Of a DNA stretch of 64,000 nt, positions 8,943 to 17,813 are shown in pieces. The DNA is taken from NCBI RefSeq assembly GCF_019212185.1, contig NZ_CP078138.1:3578501-3642500 (forward strand). The letters run 5' to 3'. The translations under genes and the position numbers were made by a program. The DNA is from Pseudomonas fluorescens. Lineage in GTDB: Bacteria > Pseudomonadota > Gammaproteobacteria > Pseudomonadales > Pseudomonadaceae. The first letter of the stretch is position 1. Each line of letters opens with the position of its first letter. Below the pieces are notes generated by a model. The model worked only from the letters and a program-made list of their open reading frames with translations, ran no database searches and was not told where the DNA came from.

Positions 8943-9746
8943 ATGGCTTACACAGCCCCTTTACTCAACAAGCCGGCGGAAGGCTGGAAGCATGACCTTC
9001 CAGGCCCCAATCAACTACCAACAATGACGCCGTATCCTCCAGTCCTTCCCAATCCGCCCAATTACGTAGACGACATCTATTTGGAATTGGCACGCTCGAC
9101 ATTTAGTATGCGGGGTGCAGCCGCATGGGGTGCCACTATCCTTGCATTGCTATCCTTCTGCGCCCCTGTGATTTGGCTCGTCTTTGTTGTGGTGGAGCGT
9201 CGATTACCTCCTTTCGCCATCAACATCGTTGGGCCTATCGCATTTATCATCCCTCTATGGGGAGCGATTTATTATTGGCGCATGGACACCGAAGCCCCAC
9301 GCGATGAACCCATTCGCTTCAATCGTTTGCGTCGCAAAGTCTATGTCTATCGCTTCTTCCACGACGGTGCAAAACCCTTCAGCCGCACGGCCTGGGGGGT
9401 GCGCCCGGTAGTCTATGACTGGGACGACCTGCATGCCGAAGCCTGCAGCCTCTACGGTCCCATGGGCACCGGCGGTTTTATCGAAACCGTCACGCTGGCC
9501 GTGCTCAAGCCCGGCACACACGAGGTGATTGATCGCTTTGTGTTCGCCCACGGAATCCTGCGAGGCGAGATGTATTGGGCCATGGCCCAACTCTTCATGC
9601 AGCAGGGCCCCCATGCACTGCCCACCTTCCCTTACGTACCCCGCGACTGGAACAACGAAGACGTGAGCTTCAACCTGGCTCGGCGCCTCGCCCCCAAAGT
9701 CGTCTGGCCGGCAGAGATGGATCTGGAATCGCGGACGGCGCCCTGA
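8943..9746 (+). CDS. Probable T6SS immunity membrane protein, copy 1 (DUF6708-like)
   Basis: The 267-aa protein begins 'MAYTAPLLNKPAEGWKHDLP', has two hydrophobic segments (about residues 60-85 and 88-110) ending in 'WGAIYYWRMD', and then a soluble domain ('RRKVYVYRFFHDGAKPFSR', 'YDWDDLHAEACSLYGPMG'). I believe this is the family now called DUF6708, seen beside VasX-type effectors; that is from memory. It starts 54 bases after the effector stop. A membrane protein directly downstream of a membrane-acting effector is the usual immunity arrangement, but immunity is inferred. Confidence 0.7.
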   Translation: MAYTAPLLNKPAEGWKHDLPGPNQLPTMTPYPPVLPNPPNYVDDIYLELARSTFSMRGAAAWGATILALLSFCAPVIWLVFVVVERRLPPFAINIVGPIAFIIPLWGAIYYWRMDTEAPRDEPIRFNRLRRKVYVYRFFHDGAKPFSRTAWGVRPVVYDWDDLHAEACSLYGPMGTGGFIETVTLAVLKPGTHEVIDRFVFAHGILRGEMYWAMAQLFMQQGPHALPTFPYVPRDWNNEDVSFNLARRLAPKVVWPAEMDLESRTAP

Positions 9747-9800
9747 GCCTGAGTCAGATCTGAGGCGGCAGTTGTTTTAATCTCTTACTGGAACCAATCA

Positions 9801-10604
9801 ATGGCCTATACCGCCCCCTTACTGAACGAGCCGGCTGAAGGCTGGAAGCATGACCTTCCAGGCCCCAACCAACCTCCCAGCAGAACCCCGAATACGCGGC
9901 TCCTGCCAAACCCGCCCAATTACGTAGACGACATCTATCTGGAGTTGGCACGATCAACGTTTCGAATGCGTGGGGTTGCCGCCTGGGGAGCGATCTATTT
10001 TTTTCTGTTTTCTATGATTCCACCCATTGCTTGGATCTTTCTGACACTAAAAGTAGGAGAGGTACCGTCCTTTGCATTTCATATCTTCGGCCTACTAGCG
10101 ACATCTACGGGCATATGGGGAGCGATTTATTATTGGCGCATGGACACCGAAGCCCCCCGCGATGAACCCATCCGCTTCAACCGCCTGCGTCGCAAAGTCT
10201 ATGTCTACCGCTTCTTCCACGACGGCGCAAAACCCTTCAGCCGCACAGCTTGGGGCGTGCGCCCAGTAGCCTATGACTGGGACGACCTGCATGCCGAAGC
10301 CTGCAGCCTCTACGGCCCCATGGGCACCGGCGGTTTTATCGAAACCGTCACGCTGGCCGTGCTCAAACCCGGCACACACGAGGTGCTCGATCGCTTTCTG
10401 TTCACCCACGAGATCCATCGAGGCGAGATGTATTGGGCGATGGCCCAACTCTTCATGCAGCAGGGCCCGCACGCCCTGCCCACCTTTCCTTACCCGGCCC
10501 GCGACTGGAACAAAGAGGACGTGAGCTTCAACCTGGCTCGACGTCTTGCCCCCAAAGTTGTCTGGCCGGCGGAGATGGATCTGGAGTCGCGGACAGCGCC
10601 TTGA
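9801..10604 (+). CDS. Probable T6SS immunity membrane protein, copy 2 (DUF6708-like)
   Basis: A tandem paralogue of the gene at 8943-9746, with the same length (267 aa) and 54 bases after it. Residues 1-24 and about 110-267 are nearly identical to copy 1, with long stretches also the same at DNA level. The hydrophobic hairpin (about residues 60-110: 'IYFFLFSMIPPIAWIFL', 'FAFHIFGLLATSTG') is largely different. The pattern points to a recent duplication or gene conversion, with change concentrated in the membrane part. Function as for copy 1. Confidence 0.7.
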   Translation: MAYTAPLLNEPAEGWKHDLPGPNQPPSRTPNTRLLPNPPNYVDDIYLELARSTFRMRGVAAWGAIYFFLFSMIPPIAWIFLTLKVGEVPSFAFHIFGLLATSTGIWGAIYYWRMDTEAPRDEPIRFNRLRRKVYVYRFFHDGAKPFSRTAWGVRPVAYDWDDLHAEACSLYGPMGTGGFIETVTLAVLKPGTHEVLDRFLFTHEIHRGEMYWAMAQLFMQQGPHALPTFPYPARDWNKEDVSFNLARRLAPKVVWPAEMDLESRTAP

Positions 10605-10917
10605 CCAAGGCCGCAAAGCCTGGGGTTGCACGTAGGGAATGGGGAGCATCTGTGGGAGCTTGTTGGCGATAGTGATGATGTGGTGTTCGTTCTGTGGCGA
10701 CCCGGACACCGTAGGAGCGAGTGCCCGCTTGCGGCTTGCTCGCGAAGATCTCAAGTGCGACGAGTTCATCCAGGCAGTGCGCGTCAACGTTGACGACCAT
10801 CGCGAGCAAGCTCGTTCCCACAGGATTTGCGGCTTGTCCATAGATTGTGGCAACCCGGGATGGCCCCGTCGCGAGGCAAGCCTTGCTCTTACAGGGCCGG
10901 GCAGGCACCGAGCCGGG
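10605..10917. repeat. REP-containing intergenic region
   Basis: There is no gene here. It holds a REP arm at about 10711-10750 (GTAGGAGCGAG ... GCTTGCTCGCGAAGA) and an inverted arm at about 10796-10825 (CATCGCGAGCAAGCTCGTTCC), i.e. a REPIN-like pair. A third degenerate copy follows at about 10862-10900. These are the usual mobile short repeats of the fluorescent pseudomonads. Confidence 0.7.
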
Positions 10918-11370
10918 TTACTTCAGGTCCAGGCAATAGGTGTAGTAGCCCGGGTCGCGGACGTACCCCAGCGACTCGTAGAGGCGTTGCGCGGTGTGGT
11001 TGTCCGTGGCGGTCTCCAGGACCAAGCCCTTGGCCCCGGTGGCCAGGGCGAACTCCCGGGCGGCGTTCATCAACAAGGTCCCTACCCCTCGCCCGCGGGC
11101 CTGGGGGGCGGTGAACAGGTCGCTGAGCAGCCAGGTGCGGTGGGCATCGATCGAGGAAAAGCTGGGGTACAGTTGCACCAAACCCAGCGCCTGGCCGGAC
11201 TCATCCTGCGCATAGAAGATCACCGATTCGTCACGGACCAGGCGCTCGGCCAGGAACGCCCGCGATTGAGGCAGGTTCGCCGGCTGGCCGTAGAAGCCGC
11301 GGTAGGCGTCGAACAGGTCGGCGACTTGATCAAGGCTGGAGGCATCGGCACGTAGCAGCTTGAGGGTCAT
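10918..11370 (-). CDS. GNAT family N-acetyltransferase
   Basis: A 150-aa single-domain acetyltransferase. The acetyl-CoA pyrophosphate loop is visible as 'QARGRGVGTLLMNAA' (Q/RxxGxG/A), preceded by the beta-strand 'RTWLLSDLFTAP' and followed by 'LVLETATDNHTAQRLYESLGY'. I chose ATG 11370 over an in-frame TTG two codons upstream. The acceptor substrate is unknown. It is probably a single-gene unit. Confidence 0.88.
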   Translation of the reverse strand: MTLKLLRADASSLDQVADLFDAYRGFYGQPANLPQSRAFLAERLVRDESVIFYAQDESGQALGLVQLYPSFSSIDAHRTWLLSDLFTAPQARGRGVGTLLMNAAREFALATGAKGLVLETATDNHTAQRLYESLGYVRDPGYYTYCLDLK

Positions 11371-11460
11371 GGGCAACTCGGCTCAGGTCAGGGTTCGACC
11401 CTGGAGTCTAGCCAAGCCCGCCACCCAAGCACGGGCTTTTATTCCTGCCGAGCCCGGCGA

Positions 11461-12252
11461 TCACACAATCGGTGCAAATCCGATCGGCGTATCCGGCCAG
11501 GGGCTCAACACCTCGAAGCCATCGGCCGTCACCGCCACCATGTGCTCCCACTGCGCCGACAGCGATTGATCACGGGTCACCACCGTCCAGCGGTCGCTCA
11601 GGGTGCGGGTTTGGGCCTTGCCGGCGTTGAGCATCGGTTCGATGGTGAAGATCATCCCGGCCTTGAGCTTCATGCCCTGCCCCGGCTGACCGTAATGCAA
11701 AACCTGCGGCTCATCGTGATAAACCTTGCCGATGCCATGCCCGCAGTACTCGCGCACCACGCTGTAGCCTTCGCGCTGGGCCACGCTCTGGATTGCATGG
11801 CCGATGTCACCCAGGGTCGCACCGGGACGTACGCTGCGGATCCCGGCGCACATCGCTTCGTAGGTGGTGTCCACCAGGCGCCGGGCCTCGGCGCTGGGTT
11901 CTCCGACGAAGTACATGCGGCTGGTGTCGCCGTACCAACCATCCTTGACCACCGCGATATCGATGTTGACGATATCGCCGTCACGCAGCGCCTTGCCCGA
12001 GGGAATGCCGTGGCAGACCACCTCGTTGACCGAGGCGCAGATGGTTTTCGGGAAGCCGTGGTAGCCGACGTTACCGGGAATGGCTTGCTGCACATTGACG
12101 ATGTAGTCGTGGCAGAGCTTGTCCAACTGATCGGTGGTGACCCCGGCCTTGACGTGCGGGGCGATCATCGCCAGCACCTCGGCGGCCAGCTTCCCGGCGA
12201 TACGCGACTGGGCGATCTGCGCCGGGCTGTTCAACGGAACCTTCGCACTCAT
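11461..12252 (-). CDS. map: Type I methionine aminopeptidase
   Basis: The 263-aa enzyme removes N-terminal Met in the cytosol. The five metal ligands are visible: Asp98 ('NIDIAVV'), Asp109 ('YGDTSRMY'), His172 ('CGHGIG'), Glu205 ('FTIEPML') and Glu236 ('QWEHMVAV'), plus substrate-site His81 ('CHGIPSG'). ATG 12252 overlaps the stop of the ParD-like gene by four bases (ATGA), so the two are translationally coupled. It is likely a second copy, because the housekeeping map normally sits by rpsB; that gene is outside this window. Confidence 0.92.
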   Translation of the reverse strand: MSAKVPLNSPAQIAQSRIAGKLAAEVLAMIAPHVKAGVTTDQLDKLCHDYIVNVQQAIPGNVGYHGFPKTICASVNEVVCHGIPSGKALRDGDIVNIDIAVVKDGWYGDTSRMYFVGEPSAEARRLVDTTYEAMCAGIRSVRPGATLGDIGHAIQSVAQREGYSVVREYCGHGIGKVYHDEPQVLHYGQPGQGMKLKAGMIFTIEPMLNAGKAQTRTLSDRWTVVTRDQSLSAQWEHMVAVTADGFEVLSPWPDTPIGFAPIV

Positions 12253-12488
12253 GCCCGTGCTCCCGTCGCCAGGTCCGCGGCACACAGCCGACTCAAGTCC
12301 AGCCCGCCATCCTGCTCGGCACGAATCAGCAAGCGGCAGATGTCGCGGTGATCCAGATTGGGATGCAACTCGGTGAGCATGCCAATACGCATCCAGTGCT
12401 CAGCCTGGGCATTGATCGAACGGTTCAGGGCCGTGCTCGCGAGTCGCAGACTCTCGTGCATGCCCTCGGAAATTTTCACGATACCCAC
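12249..12488 (-). CDS. ParD-like family protein
   Basis: A 79-aa protein, 'GIVKISEGMHESLRLASTAL' with a GTG start at 12488. The N-terminal strand followed by helices resembles the ribbon-helix-helix ParD-like family (PF11903, from memory). There is no ParE/RelE toxin beside it; instead it is coupled to a methionine aminopeptidase gene. It may be a DNA-binding autorepressor acting at the palindrome at 12510-12526 just upstream. A classical antitoxin role is not supported here. Confidence 0.75.
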   Translation of the reverse strand: MGIVKISEGMHESLRLASTALNRSINAQAEHWMRIGMLTELHPNLDHRDICRLLIRAEQDGGLDLSRLCAADLATGARA

Positions 12489-12509
12489 TGCAATTACCTA
12501 CTATGAAAT

Positions 12510-12526
12510 ATATACGTTTCGTATAT
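12510..12526. promoter_or_regulatory. Palindromic operator candidate before parD-like/map
   Basis: A perfect inverted repeat, ATATACG-TTT-CGTATAT, lies 22 bases upstream of the GTG start of the ParD-like gene, in an AT-rich stretch that should contain its promoter. This is the position and symmetry expected for autorepression by a ribbon-helix-helix protein. Confidence 0.5.
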
Positions 12527-12561
12527 TAATCGATAAACGGGTGATGCAGCAAACCGGGCGC

Positions 12562-12993
12562 TCAGGCCTGTAGCAATCGGGCAATTTCCCGGCGCAGTGC
12601 GCCATGGACGTCCTCGCTGTAAGGCGTGGCGTTTTTCCAGTCATAGAACCACACCGGCATCCTGCGCTTGTCCTCCGGCTCCGAGGCGTAGCGCGCAAAC
12701 AGATGACAATGCAGTTCCGGCTCGGAATTGCCGAGGATTTCGTAATTCATGCGCAGCGCATCGGTGGCCTGCAACACCGCATCGCCGAGGCGCGCCATGT
12801 CCAGCAGGTAGAGGGATCGGGCGTCGGCATCCAGGTCGTTGAGGCTGGGCACCACCGGATCGGGCAGCAGCAGGCAGTAGCCGGGCAGAAACTGCACATC
12901 GCCCATGACCGCCCAGCCAGAGGCCATTTTGCAGATGACTTTATCGTTGGCACCCTTGCGGGCGAGTGCTACGCGTTGCGAAATCAGCGACAT
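12562..12993 (-). CDS. HIT-family protein
   Basis: The 143-aa protein starts at ATG 12993, with GGAAGAACC upstream. It has the HIT fold pattern: 'GYCLLLPDPVVPSLNDLD', 'MARLGDAVLQATDALRMNYEILGN' and 'EPELHCHLFARY'. The triad motif HxHxH is incomplete: two His are present and Glu occupies the first position, so a classical nucleotide hydrolase or transferase activity is uncertain. It sits upstream of the ParD-like/map pair on the same strand but is separated by the palindrome-bearing promoter region. Confidence 0.75.
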   Translation of the reverse strand: MSLISQRVALARKGANDKVICKMASGWAVMGDVQFLPGYCLLLPDPVVPSLNDLDADARSLYLLDMARLGDAVLQATDALRMNYEILGNSEPELHCHLFARYASEPEDKRRMPVWFYDWKNATPYSEDVHGALRREIARLLQA

Positions 12994-13268
12994 GGTTCTT
13001 CCTTGAGGTTGGATGGGCAGTCGGTTGCCACCCCTGTGTCCGTCGAAAGCGTCGATGATATCGTGAGTGGCGCCAGCCTGCTGGCGATGGCGGTGATTCA
13101 GGCAAACTGCGGGGCTGCAAATCGCGGGCAAGCCGGCTCCAACATCCGAGGGTACGCAGCCCCACCAACACATCCCACTGCTTCTTTTGCCGTGCGCATG
13201 GTGTTAAATACAGCCCCCAGGGTGCGAGCCCGAACCCTGTCGGGTATTACAGTGCAACGAGAACCGAT
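12994..13268. repeat. Intergenic region with degenerate REP sequences
   Basis: This divergent promoter region lies between the HIT and amidase genes. It carries a Pseudomonas REP-like segment at about 13075-13150 (GCCAGCCTGCTGGCGATGGC ... TCGCGGGCAAGCCGGCTCC). No gene is visible. Confidence 0.5.
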
Positions 13269-14990
13269 ATGAAAAAGCATTTTGAGGTCACCGAGGTTTC
13301 CATCGCGCAACTGCGTGCGGCGCTCGAGTCCGGGGCGACCACGGCGGTCGAGCTGGTGGAGGCTTATCTTGCGCGGATCAATGCCTACGATGGCGCCGAT
13401 ACCCCTACCGCCTTGAACGCGCTGGTGGTGGCCAACCCCGAGGCGCTGGCCGAAGCACGGGCCAGTGATGACCGTCGCGCCAAGGGCCAGACCCTCGGGC
13501 CGCTGGACGGGATCCCCTACACCGCCAAGGACAGCTATCTGGTCAAGGGCCTCACCGCCGCGTCCGGCAGCCCGGCGTTCGTCAAACTCGTCGCCCAGCG
13601 CGATGCCTTCACCGTCGAGCGTCTGCGGGCCGGCGGGGCGATCTGCCTGGGCAAGACCAACATGCCGCCGATGGCCAACGGCGGCATGCAGCGTGGGGTC
13701 TACGGTCGCGCCGAAAGCCCGTATAACGCCGCCTACCTCACCGCGCCCTTCGCTTCCGGTTCCTCCAATGGTGCCGGCACCGCCACCGCCGCCAGCTTTG
13801 CCGCGTTCGGCCTGGCCGAGGAAACCTGGTCGAGCGGTCGTGGACCGGCCTCGAACAATGGCCTGTGCGCCTACACCCCATCGCGCGGGGTGATCTCGGT
13901 ACGCGGCAACTGGCCGCTGACCCCGACCATGGACGTGGTCGTGCCCTTCGCCCGGACCATGGCCGATCTGCTGGAAGTCCTCGATGTGGTGGTCGCCCCC
14001 GACCCCGACAAACGCGGCGACCTCTGGCGCCTGCAACCCTGGGTGCCGATCCCGGATGTCGATGCGGTGCGCCCGGCCTCCTACGCCGCGCTGGCGAATG
14101 ACACCGCCGCATTGGCGGGCAAGCGTTTCGGTGTGCCGCGCATGTACATCAATGCCGACCCTGACGCCGGCACCAGCGAGGCCCCGGGCATCGGCGGTCC
14201 GACCGGCCAGCGCATCGTCACCCGCGACTCGGTGATCGATCTGTGGAAGGACGCACGCCAGGCCCTCGAAGCCGCTGGCGCCGAAGTCATCGAAGTGGAT
14301 TTCCCGCTGGTGTCCAACTGCGAAGGCGATCGCCCCGGCGCGCCGACCGTGTTCACCCGTGGCCTGGTGACCAAGGACTTCCTCCACCACGAACTGTGGG
14401 ACCTAACCGCCTGGGCCTTCGACGATTTCCTCCAGGCCAACGGCGATCCAGCACTGAACCGCCTGGTGGACGTCGACGGCGCACTGATCTTCCCCCACGA
14501 CCCGGGCACCTTGCCCAACCGCGAAGGCGACCTGGTGGCCGGCATGGACGAATACGTGCGCATGGCCGAGCGCGGCATCACCCCATGGGACCAGATCAGC
14601 AGCGTGCCGGACGGCCTGCGTGGTCTGGAACAGACGCGACGTATCGACCTGGAGGAATGGATGGACCGCCTCGGCCTCGACGCCGTGCTGTTCCCCACCG
14701 TTGCCGACGTCGCACCGGCCAATGCCGATATCGATCCAGCGGCAGCGGACATCGCCTGGAGCAATGGGGTCTGGGTAGCCAACGGCAACCTGGCGATCCG
14801 GCACCTCGGCGTGCCCACCGTCAGCGTGCCGATGGGCGTGATGGCGGACATCGGCATGCCGGTCGGCCTGACCTTCGCCGGTCGCGCCTACGATGACTCG
14901 GCACTGTTGCAGTTCGCCGCGGCCTTCGAGTCCACTGGCAGCAAACGCCTGATCCCGCCTCGTACGCCGGCGTTGTCCGACGTCAAGTAA
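13269..14990 (+). CDS. Amidase signature family hydrolase
   Basis: A 573-aa member of the amidase signature family (Ser-cisSer-Lys triad). Visible elements are 'GPLDGIPYTAKDSY' with the catalytic Lys, the linker Ser in 'FASGSSNGAGTATAA', and the region around 'EETWSSGRGPASNNGL' where the acyl-enzyme Ser lies; 'YTPSRGVIS' follows. It is longer than GatA-type amidases (about 480 aa), with an extended C-terminal half. ATG 13269. The substrate is unknown: an amide, a nitrile-derived amide or a carbamoyl compound are all possible. It is monocistronic, with a hairpin after the stop. Confidence 0.88.
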   Translation: MKKHFEVTEVSIAQLRAALESGATTAVELVEAYLARINAYDGADTPTALNALVVANPEALAEARASDDRRAKGQTLGPLDGIPYTAKDSYLVKGLTAASGSPAFVKLVAQRDAFTVERLRAGGAICLGKTNMPPMANGGMQRGVYGRAESPYNAAYLTAPFASGSSNGAGTATAASFAAFGLAEETWSSGRGPASNNGLCAYTPSRGVISVRGNWPLTPTMDVVVPFARTMADLLEVLDVVVAPDPDKRGDLWRLQPWVPIPDVDAVRPASYAALANDTAALAGKRFGVPRMYINADPDAGTSEAPGIGGPTGQRIVTRDSVIDLWKDARQALEAAGAEVIEVDFPLVSNCEGDRPGAPTVFTRGLVTKDFLHHELWDLTAWAFDDFLQANGDPALNRLVDVDGALIFPHDPGTLPNREGDLVAGMDEYVRMAERGITPWDQISSVPDGLRGLEQTRRIDLEEWMDRLGLDAVLFPTVADVAPANADIDPAAADIAWSNGVWVANGNLAIRHLGVPTVSVPMGVMADIGMPVGLTFAGRAYDDSALLQFAAAFESTGSKRLIPPRTPALSDVK

Positions 14991-14998
14991 GCCGCACT

Positions 14999-15025
14999 GC
15001 AAGGGCGCTCACTCAGCGCCCTTGC
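14999..15025. terminator. Hairpin between convergent amidase and OprD genes
   Basis: A perfect 10-bp stem (GCAAGGGCGC / GCGCCCTTGC) with a 7-base loop lies between two convergent genes. No T-run follows on either strand, so it is a probable but weak terminator. Confidence 0.6.
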
Positions 15026-15040
15026 AAGGTCATCCGCCAC

Positions 15041-16294
15041 CTACCAAAGCGCAATGTCGTAAGTGAAATAGATCCGGTTGCTATCACGTCCCCGGGCGAA
15101 GTCCGAGCGATACACGTAGTTGCGTACTTTCACCCCCAGCCCCTTGAAGGTGCCGTCCTGCACCACGTAGGCGATCTCGGCATCGCGCTCCCATTCTTTG
15201 ACCGTACTGTCGGACTTGCCATCGTTGCCACTCAGGTAACGGGTGGAAAAGGTCAATCCGGGTACGCCCAGTCGGGCAAAGTCGTAGCCGTAGCCGAGCA
15301 TCCAGGTCTTTTCGTCTTCTTCGATGAACTTGCCGATGCCGACGTTACTGAAGGAATACACGGTCGCGCCACTGATGTACGGCAGGCCGGCATCGCCGCT
15401 GAGGGTCTGGTAGCCGCCACTGACGGTGTGACCCAGCACGGCGTAGCTGAGCAGGCCGCTGAGCATCTGGTTATCGATCTTGCCGCCGTGGGCAGCGCCC
15501 GAATCGGCACTGTTGAAGTAGCGCAGGTCGCTGGTCAGGACGCCCGGCCCCAAGAGCAAGTCATGCTGGATACCGGCGAAATTCTGTCGGTAGAAATTCT
15601 CCAGTTCGCCGTAGAAGTAGCTCAGGCGAATGTTCTTGCCCAGCTTGTAATCGGCGCCGGCGTAGCTGAAATCCCCTGACTGATCACCGCTGTAGCCATC
15701 GGGCACGATCGGCATACTGTTGCTCGAGTCGCGCAGCTTGAAGCGATCCAGGTAACCGCCGGTGAGCGTCAGATTGGCGATGTCATTACTGGTGAACTGT
15801 CCGCCCTCGTAGGTCTGTGGCAGCAGCCGCGCATCGTTGTAGATCAGCACCGGGGTCTTGGGCAGCAAGGTGCCGTACTTGACCGTGGTCTTGGCCAGGC
15901 GTGCCTTGGCGGTGACGCCAGCGCTGGAGAACTCACTGGCGGCGCGACCATCGCTGTCAACCGGGAGCAAGCCGGTACCACTGCGCCCGCGCCCGGAATC
16001 GAGCCGCACGCCGAGCAGGCCCAGGGCATCCACGCCAAAACCGACGGTGCCCTGAGTGAAGCCGGACTGGTAGTCCAGCAGGAAGCCCTGGGCCCACTCG
16101 GTGCGCTCGCTCTTGGCGGTGCGCGCCGCGCGAGCGCTCATGCCGTGCTCGTCGCGAAAGTTTTCGTTGAAGTAGACATTGCGCAATTGCAGCTTGAGCT
16201 TGCTGTCGTCGATGAACCCTTCGGCACTGGCGCTGGCCAAGGGCAGCAAGCCCAGCAGGGAAAACACAGTGCCACGGGAAAGCAAATTGCTCAT
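15041..16294 (-). CDS. OprD family outer-membrane porin
   Basis: A 417-aa protein with signal peptide ('MSNLLSRGTVFSLLGLLPLA...') and the OprD N-terminus 'FIDDSKLKLQLRNVYFNENF'. Beta-strand periodicity continues to the terminal 'RIYFTYDIALW'. OprD/OccK-type channels take up specific carboxylates or basic amino acids. It is the last gene of a set with CitMHS, DctA and a PrpF-like isomerase, so a polycarboxylate is the likely cargo. ATG 16294 is placed after GAGTGG; a CA motif lies just upstream (16308-16318). Confidence 0.9.
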   Translation of the reverse strand: MSNLLSRGTVFSLLGLLPLASASAEGFIDDSKLKLQLRNVYFNENFRDEHGMSARAARTAKSERTEWAQGFLLDYQSGFTQGTVGFGVDALGLLGVRLDSGRGRSGTGLLPVDSDGRAASEFSSAGVTAKARLAKTTVKYGTLLPKTPVLIYNDARLLPQTYEGGQFTSNDIANLTLTGGYLDRFKLRDSSNSMPIVPDGYSGDQSGDFSYAGADYKLGKNIRLSYFYGELENFYRQNFAGIQHDLLLGPGVLTSDLRYFNSADSGAAHGGKIDNQMLSGLLSYAVLGHTVSGGYQTLSGDAGLPYISGATVYSFSNVGIGKFIEEDEKTWMLGYGYDFARLGVPGLTFSTRYLSGNDGKSDSTVKEWERDAEIAYVVQDGTFKGLGVKVRNYVYRSDFARGRDSNRIYFTYDIALW

Positions 16295-16307
16295 ATCAAA
16301 CCACTCA

Positions 16308-16318
16308 TTGTTGTTATT
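16308..16318 (-). promoter_or_regulatory. Hfq/Crc CA motif upstream of OprD
   Basis: On the minus strand this reads AATAACAACAA, 14 bases before the ATG. It matches AAnAAnAA, the catabolite-repression motif bound by Hfq/Crc on Pseudomonas mRNAs. It predicts repression on preferred carbon sources. Confidence 0.55.
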
Positions 16319-16386
16319 GAGAGTGCAGGTCGGCGCACGCCTCGATGGCGAGGCGCGTGCAATGTCGGCAGCAGGTGTCGGGTGGA

Positions 16387-17691
16387 TCAGGAGAAGAGGC
16401 TGATGGCTCCGGTCAGCAGCGCCAGCGCGGTCACCACCAGGGAGGTGAGCACCGCCCATTTGACGGTGGCCTTCTGGAAGTCACCGATGTCGCGGTCGAC
16501 CATCCCCACCAACAGCAGGGTCGAGGCCACCAGCGGGCTCATCAAGTGCACCGGTTGGCCAAGGACCGAGGCCCGGGCGATTTCCACCGGGTCGATGCCG
16601 TAGGCGGCCGCGGCGTTGGCCAGGATCGGCACCACGCCAAAGTAGTAGGCATCGTTGGACAGCACGAAGGTCAGCGGCATGCTGGTAATCGCCACCACCA
16701 GCGGGAACAGATGGCCCCAGGACGGCGGGATCCAGTCCACCAGGGTCTGCGCCAGCGCGTCAACCATCTTGGTGCCGGAGAAGATCCCGGCAAAGATCCC
16801 GGCGGCGAACACCAGCAGCACCACGGTCATCGCATTGCCGGAGTGAGCGAGAATGCGCTCCTTCTGGATGTCCAGTTGCGGGTAGTTGATCATCAGGGCG
16901 ATGACGAAACCGATCAGGAACAGGATCGCCGAGTGCGCCAGGCCCATCACCAGCGCCACCATCACGGCAATCACCAGCAGCAGGTTGATGTAGGCCAGTT
17001 TTGGCCGTTTGTGCGGGGTGTCTTCCAGAATCGCCTTGATATAGCAGTCACCACCGCCGCTTTGCAGTTGGATATTACCAATGCGCTTGCGCTCGGCACG
17101 CCCCAGCAGGAACGCAGTGAACACCACCCACGCCGCACCACCGATCATGGTCGGCAGCAGGGGCACGAAGTAGTCCCCGGCATCCAGGCCCAGGGCAGCG
17201 ATTGCCCGGGTTGCCGGCCCGCCCCATGGGGTCATGCCACTCATGATGCTCAAAGACAACATGGCGATGGTCGCGAGGATCATCGGGTTCATGCCGATGC
17301 GCTTGTACAGGGGCAGCATCGCCGCACAGGTAATCATGTACGTCGTAGTGCCGTCGCCATCGAGCGCCACCACCAGCGACAACAATGCGGTGCCGATGGC
17401 GATTTTCATCGGGTCGCCATTAACGCGTTTGAGGATCTTGCGGATCAGCGGGTCAAACAACCCGGCATCGATCATCAGGCCGAAGAACAGAATCGCAAAC
17501 AGCAGCAGTGCGGCAGATGGCGCGACCATTTTCAGGCCATCGAGCATCATTTTGCCGGTGGTCCCACCAAAGCCACCGATGACGGCAAAAACGATCGGCA
17601 CCACCGTCAGCGCGACAATCGGTGACAGACGCTTGGACATTATCAGGTAGGTGAAAACCACCACCATGGCCAGTCCGAGGAAAGCGAGCAT
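16387..17691 (-). CDS. CitMHS family citrate/tricarboxylate transporter
   Basis: A 434-aa inner-membrane protein with about 12 hydrophobic segments. 'MLAFLGLAMVVVFTYLIMSK', 'VVALDGDGTTTYMITCAAML' and 'GMTPWGGPATRAIAALG' are hallmark stretches of the CitMHS family, which imports metal-citrate complexes with protons. It lies between DctA and OprD genes in one direction (gaps of 122 and 92 bases). The actual ligand may be citrate, aconitate or a related tricarboxylate. Confidence 0.9.
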   Translation of the reverse strand: MLAFLGLAMVVVFTYLIMSKRLSPIVALTVVPIVFAVIGGFGGTTGKMMLDGLKMVAPSAALLLFAILFFGLMIDAGLFDPLIRKILKRVNGDPMKIAIGTALLSLVVALDGDGTTTYMITCAAMLPLYKRIGMNPMILATIAMLSLSIMSGMTPWGGPATRAIAALGLDAGDYFVPLLPTMIGGAAWVVFTAFLLGRAERKRIGNIQLQSGGGDCYIKAILEDTPHKRPKLAYINLLLVIAVMVALVMGLAHSAILFLIGFVIALMINYPQLDIQKERILAHSGNAMTVVLLVFAAGIFAGIFSGTKMVDALAQTLVDWIPPSWGHLFPLVVAITSMPLTFVLSNDAYYFGVVPILANAAAAYGIDPVEIARASVLGQPVHLMSPLVASTLLLVGMVDRDIGDFQKATVKWAVLTSLVVTALALLTGAISLFS

Positions 17692-17703
17692 AGATTTTCT
17701 CTC

Positions 17704-17714
17704 TTGTTGTTATC
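17704..17714 (-). promoter_or_regulatory. Hfq/Crc CA motif upstream of CitMHS
   Basis: The minus strand reads GATAACAACAAG ahead of GAGAGAAAA and the ATG at 17691. It fits AAnAAnAA and sits where Hfq/Crc would block ribosome loading. Confidence 0.5.
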
Positions 17715-17813
17715 AGTAGAATGGCTGCCGTTCAGGCACACGCTCCCCGCTCCGCCAGGCGGCACCTTTCAGGGTGCCGGGCGGTGGGAGTGAGCGAGAA
17801 CGGGGGGGTGGGT

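Noticed and set aside
12249..12488. Toxin-antitoxin system built on the ParD-like protein
   Set aside because: No ParE/RelE-type toxin is adjacent; the coupled gene is a full methionine aminopeptidase with all metal ligands.
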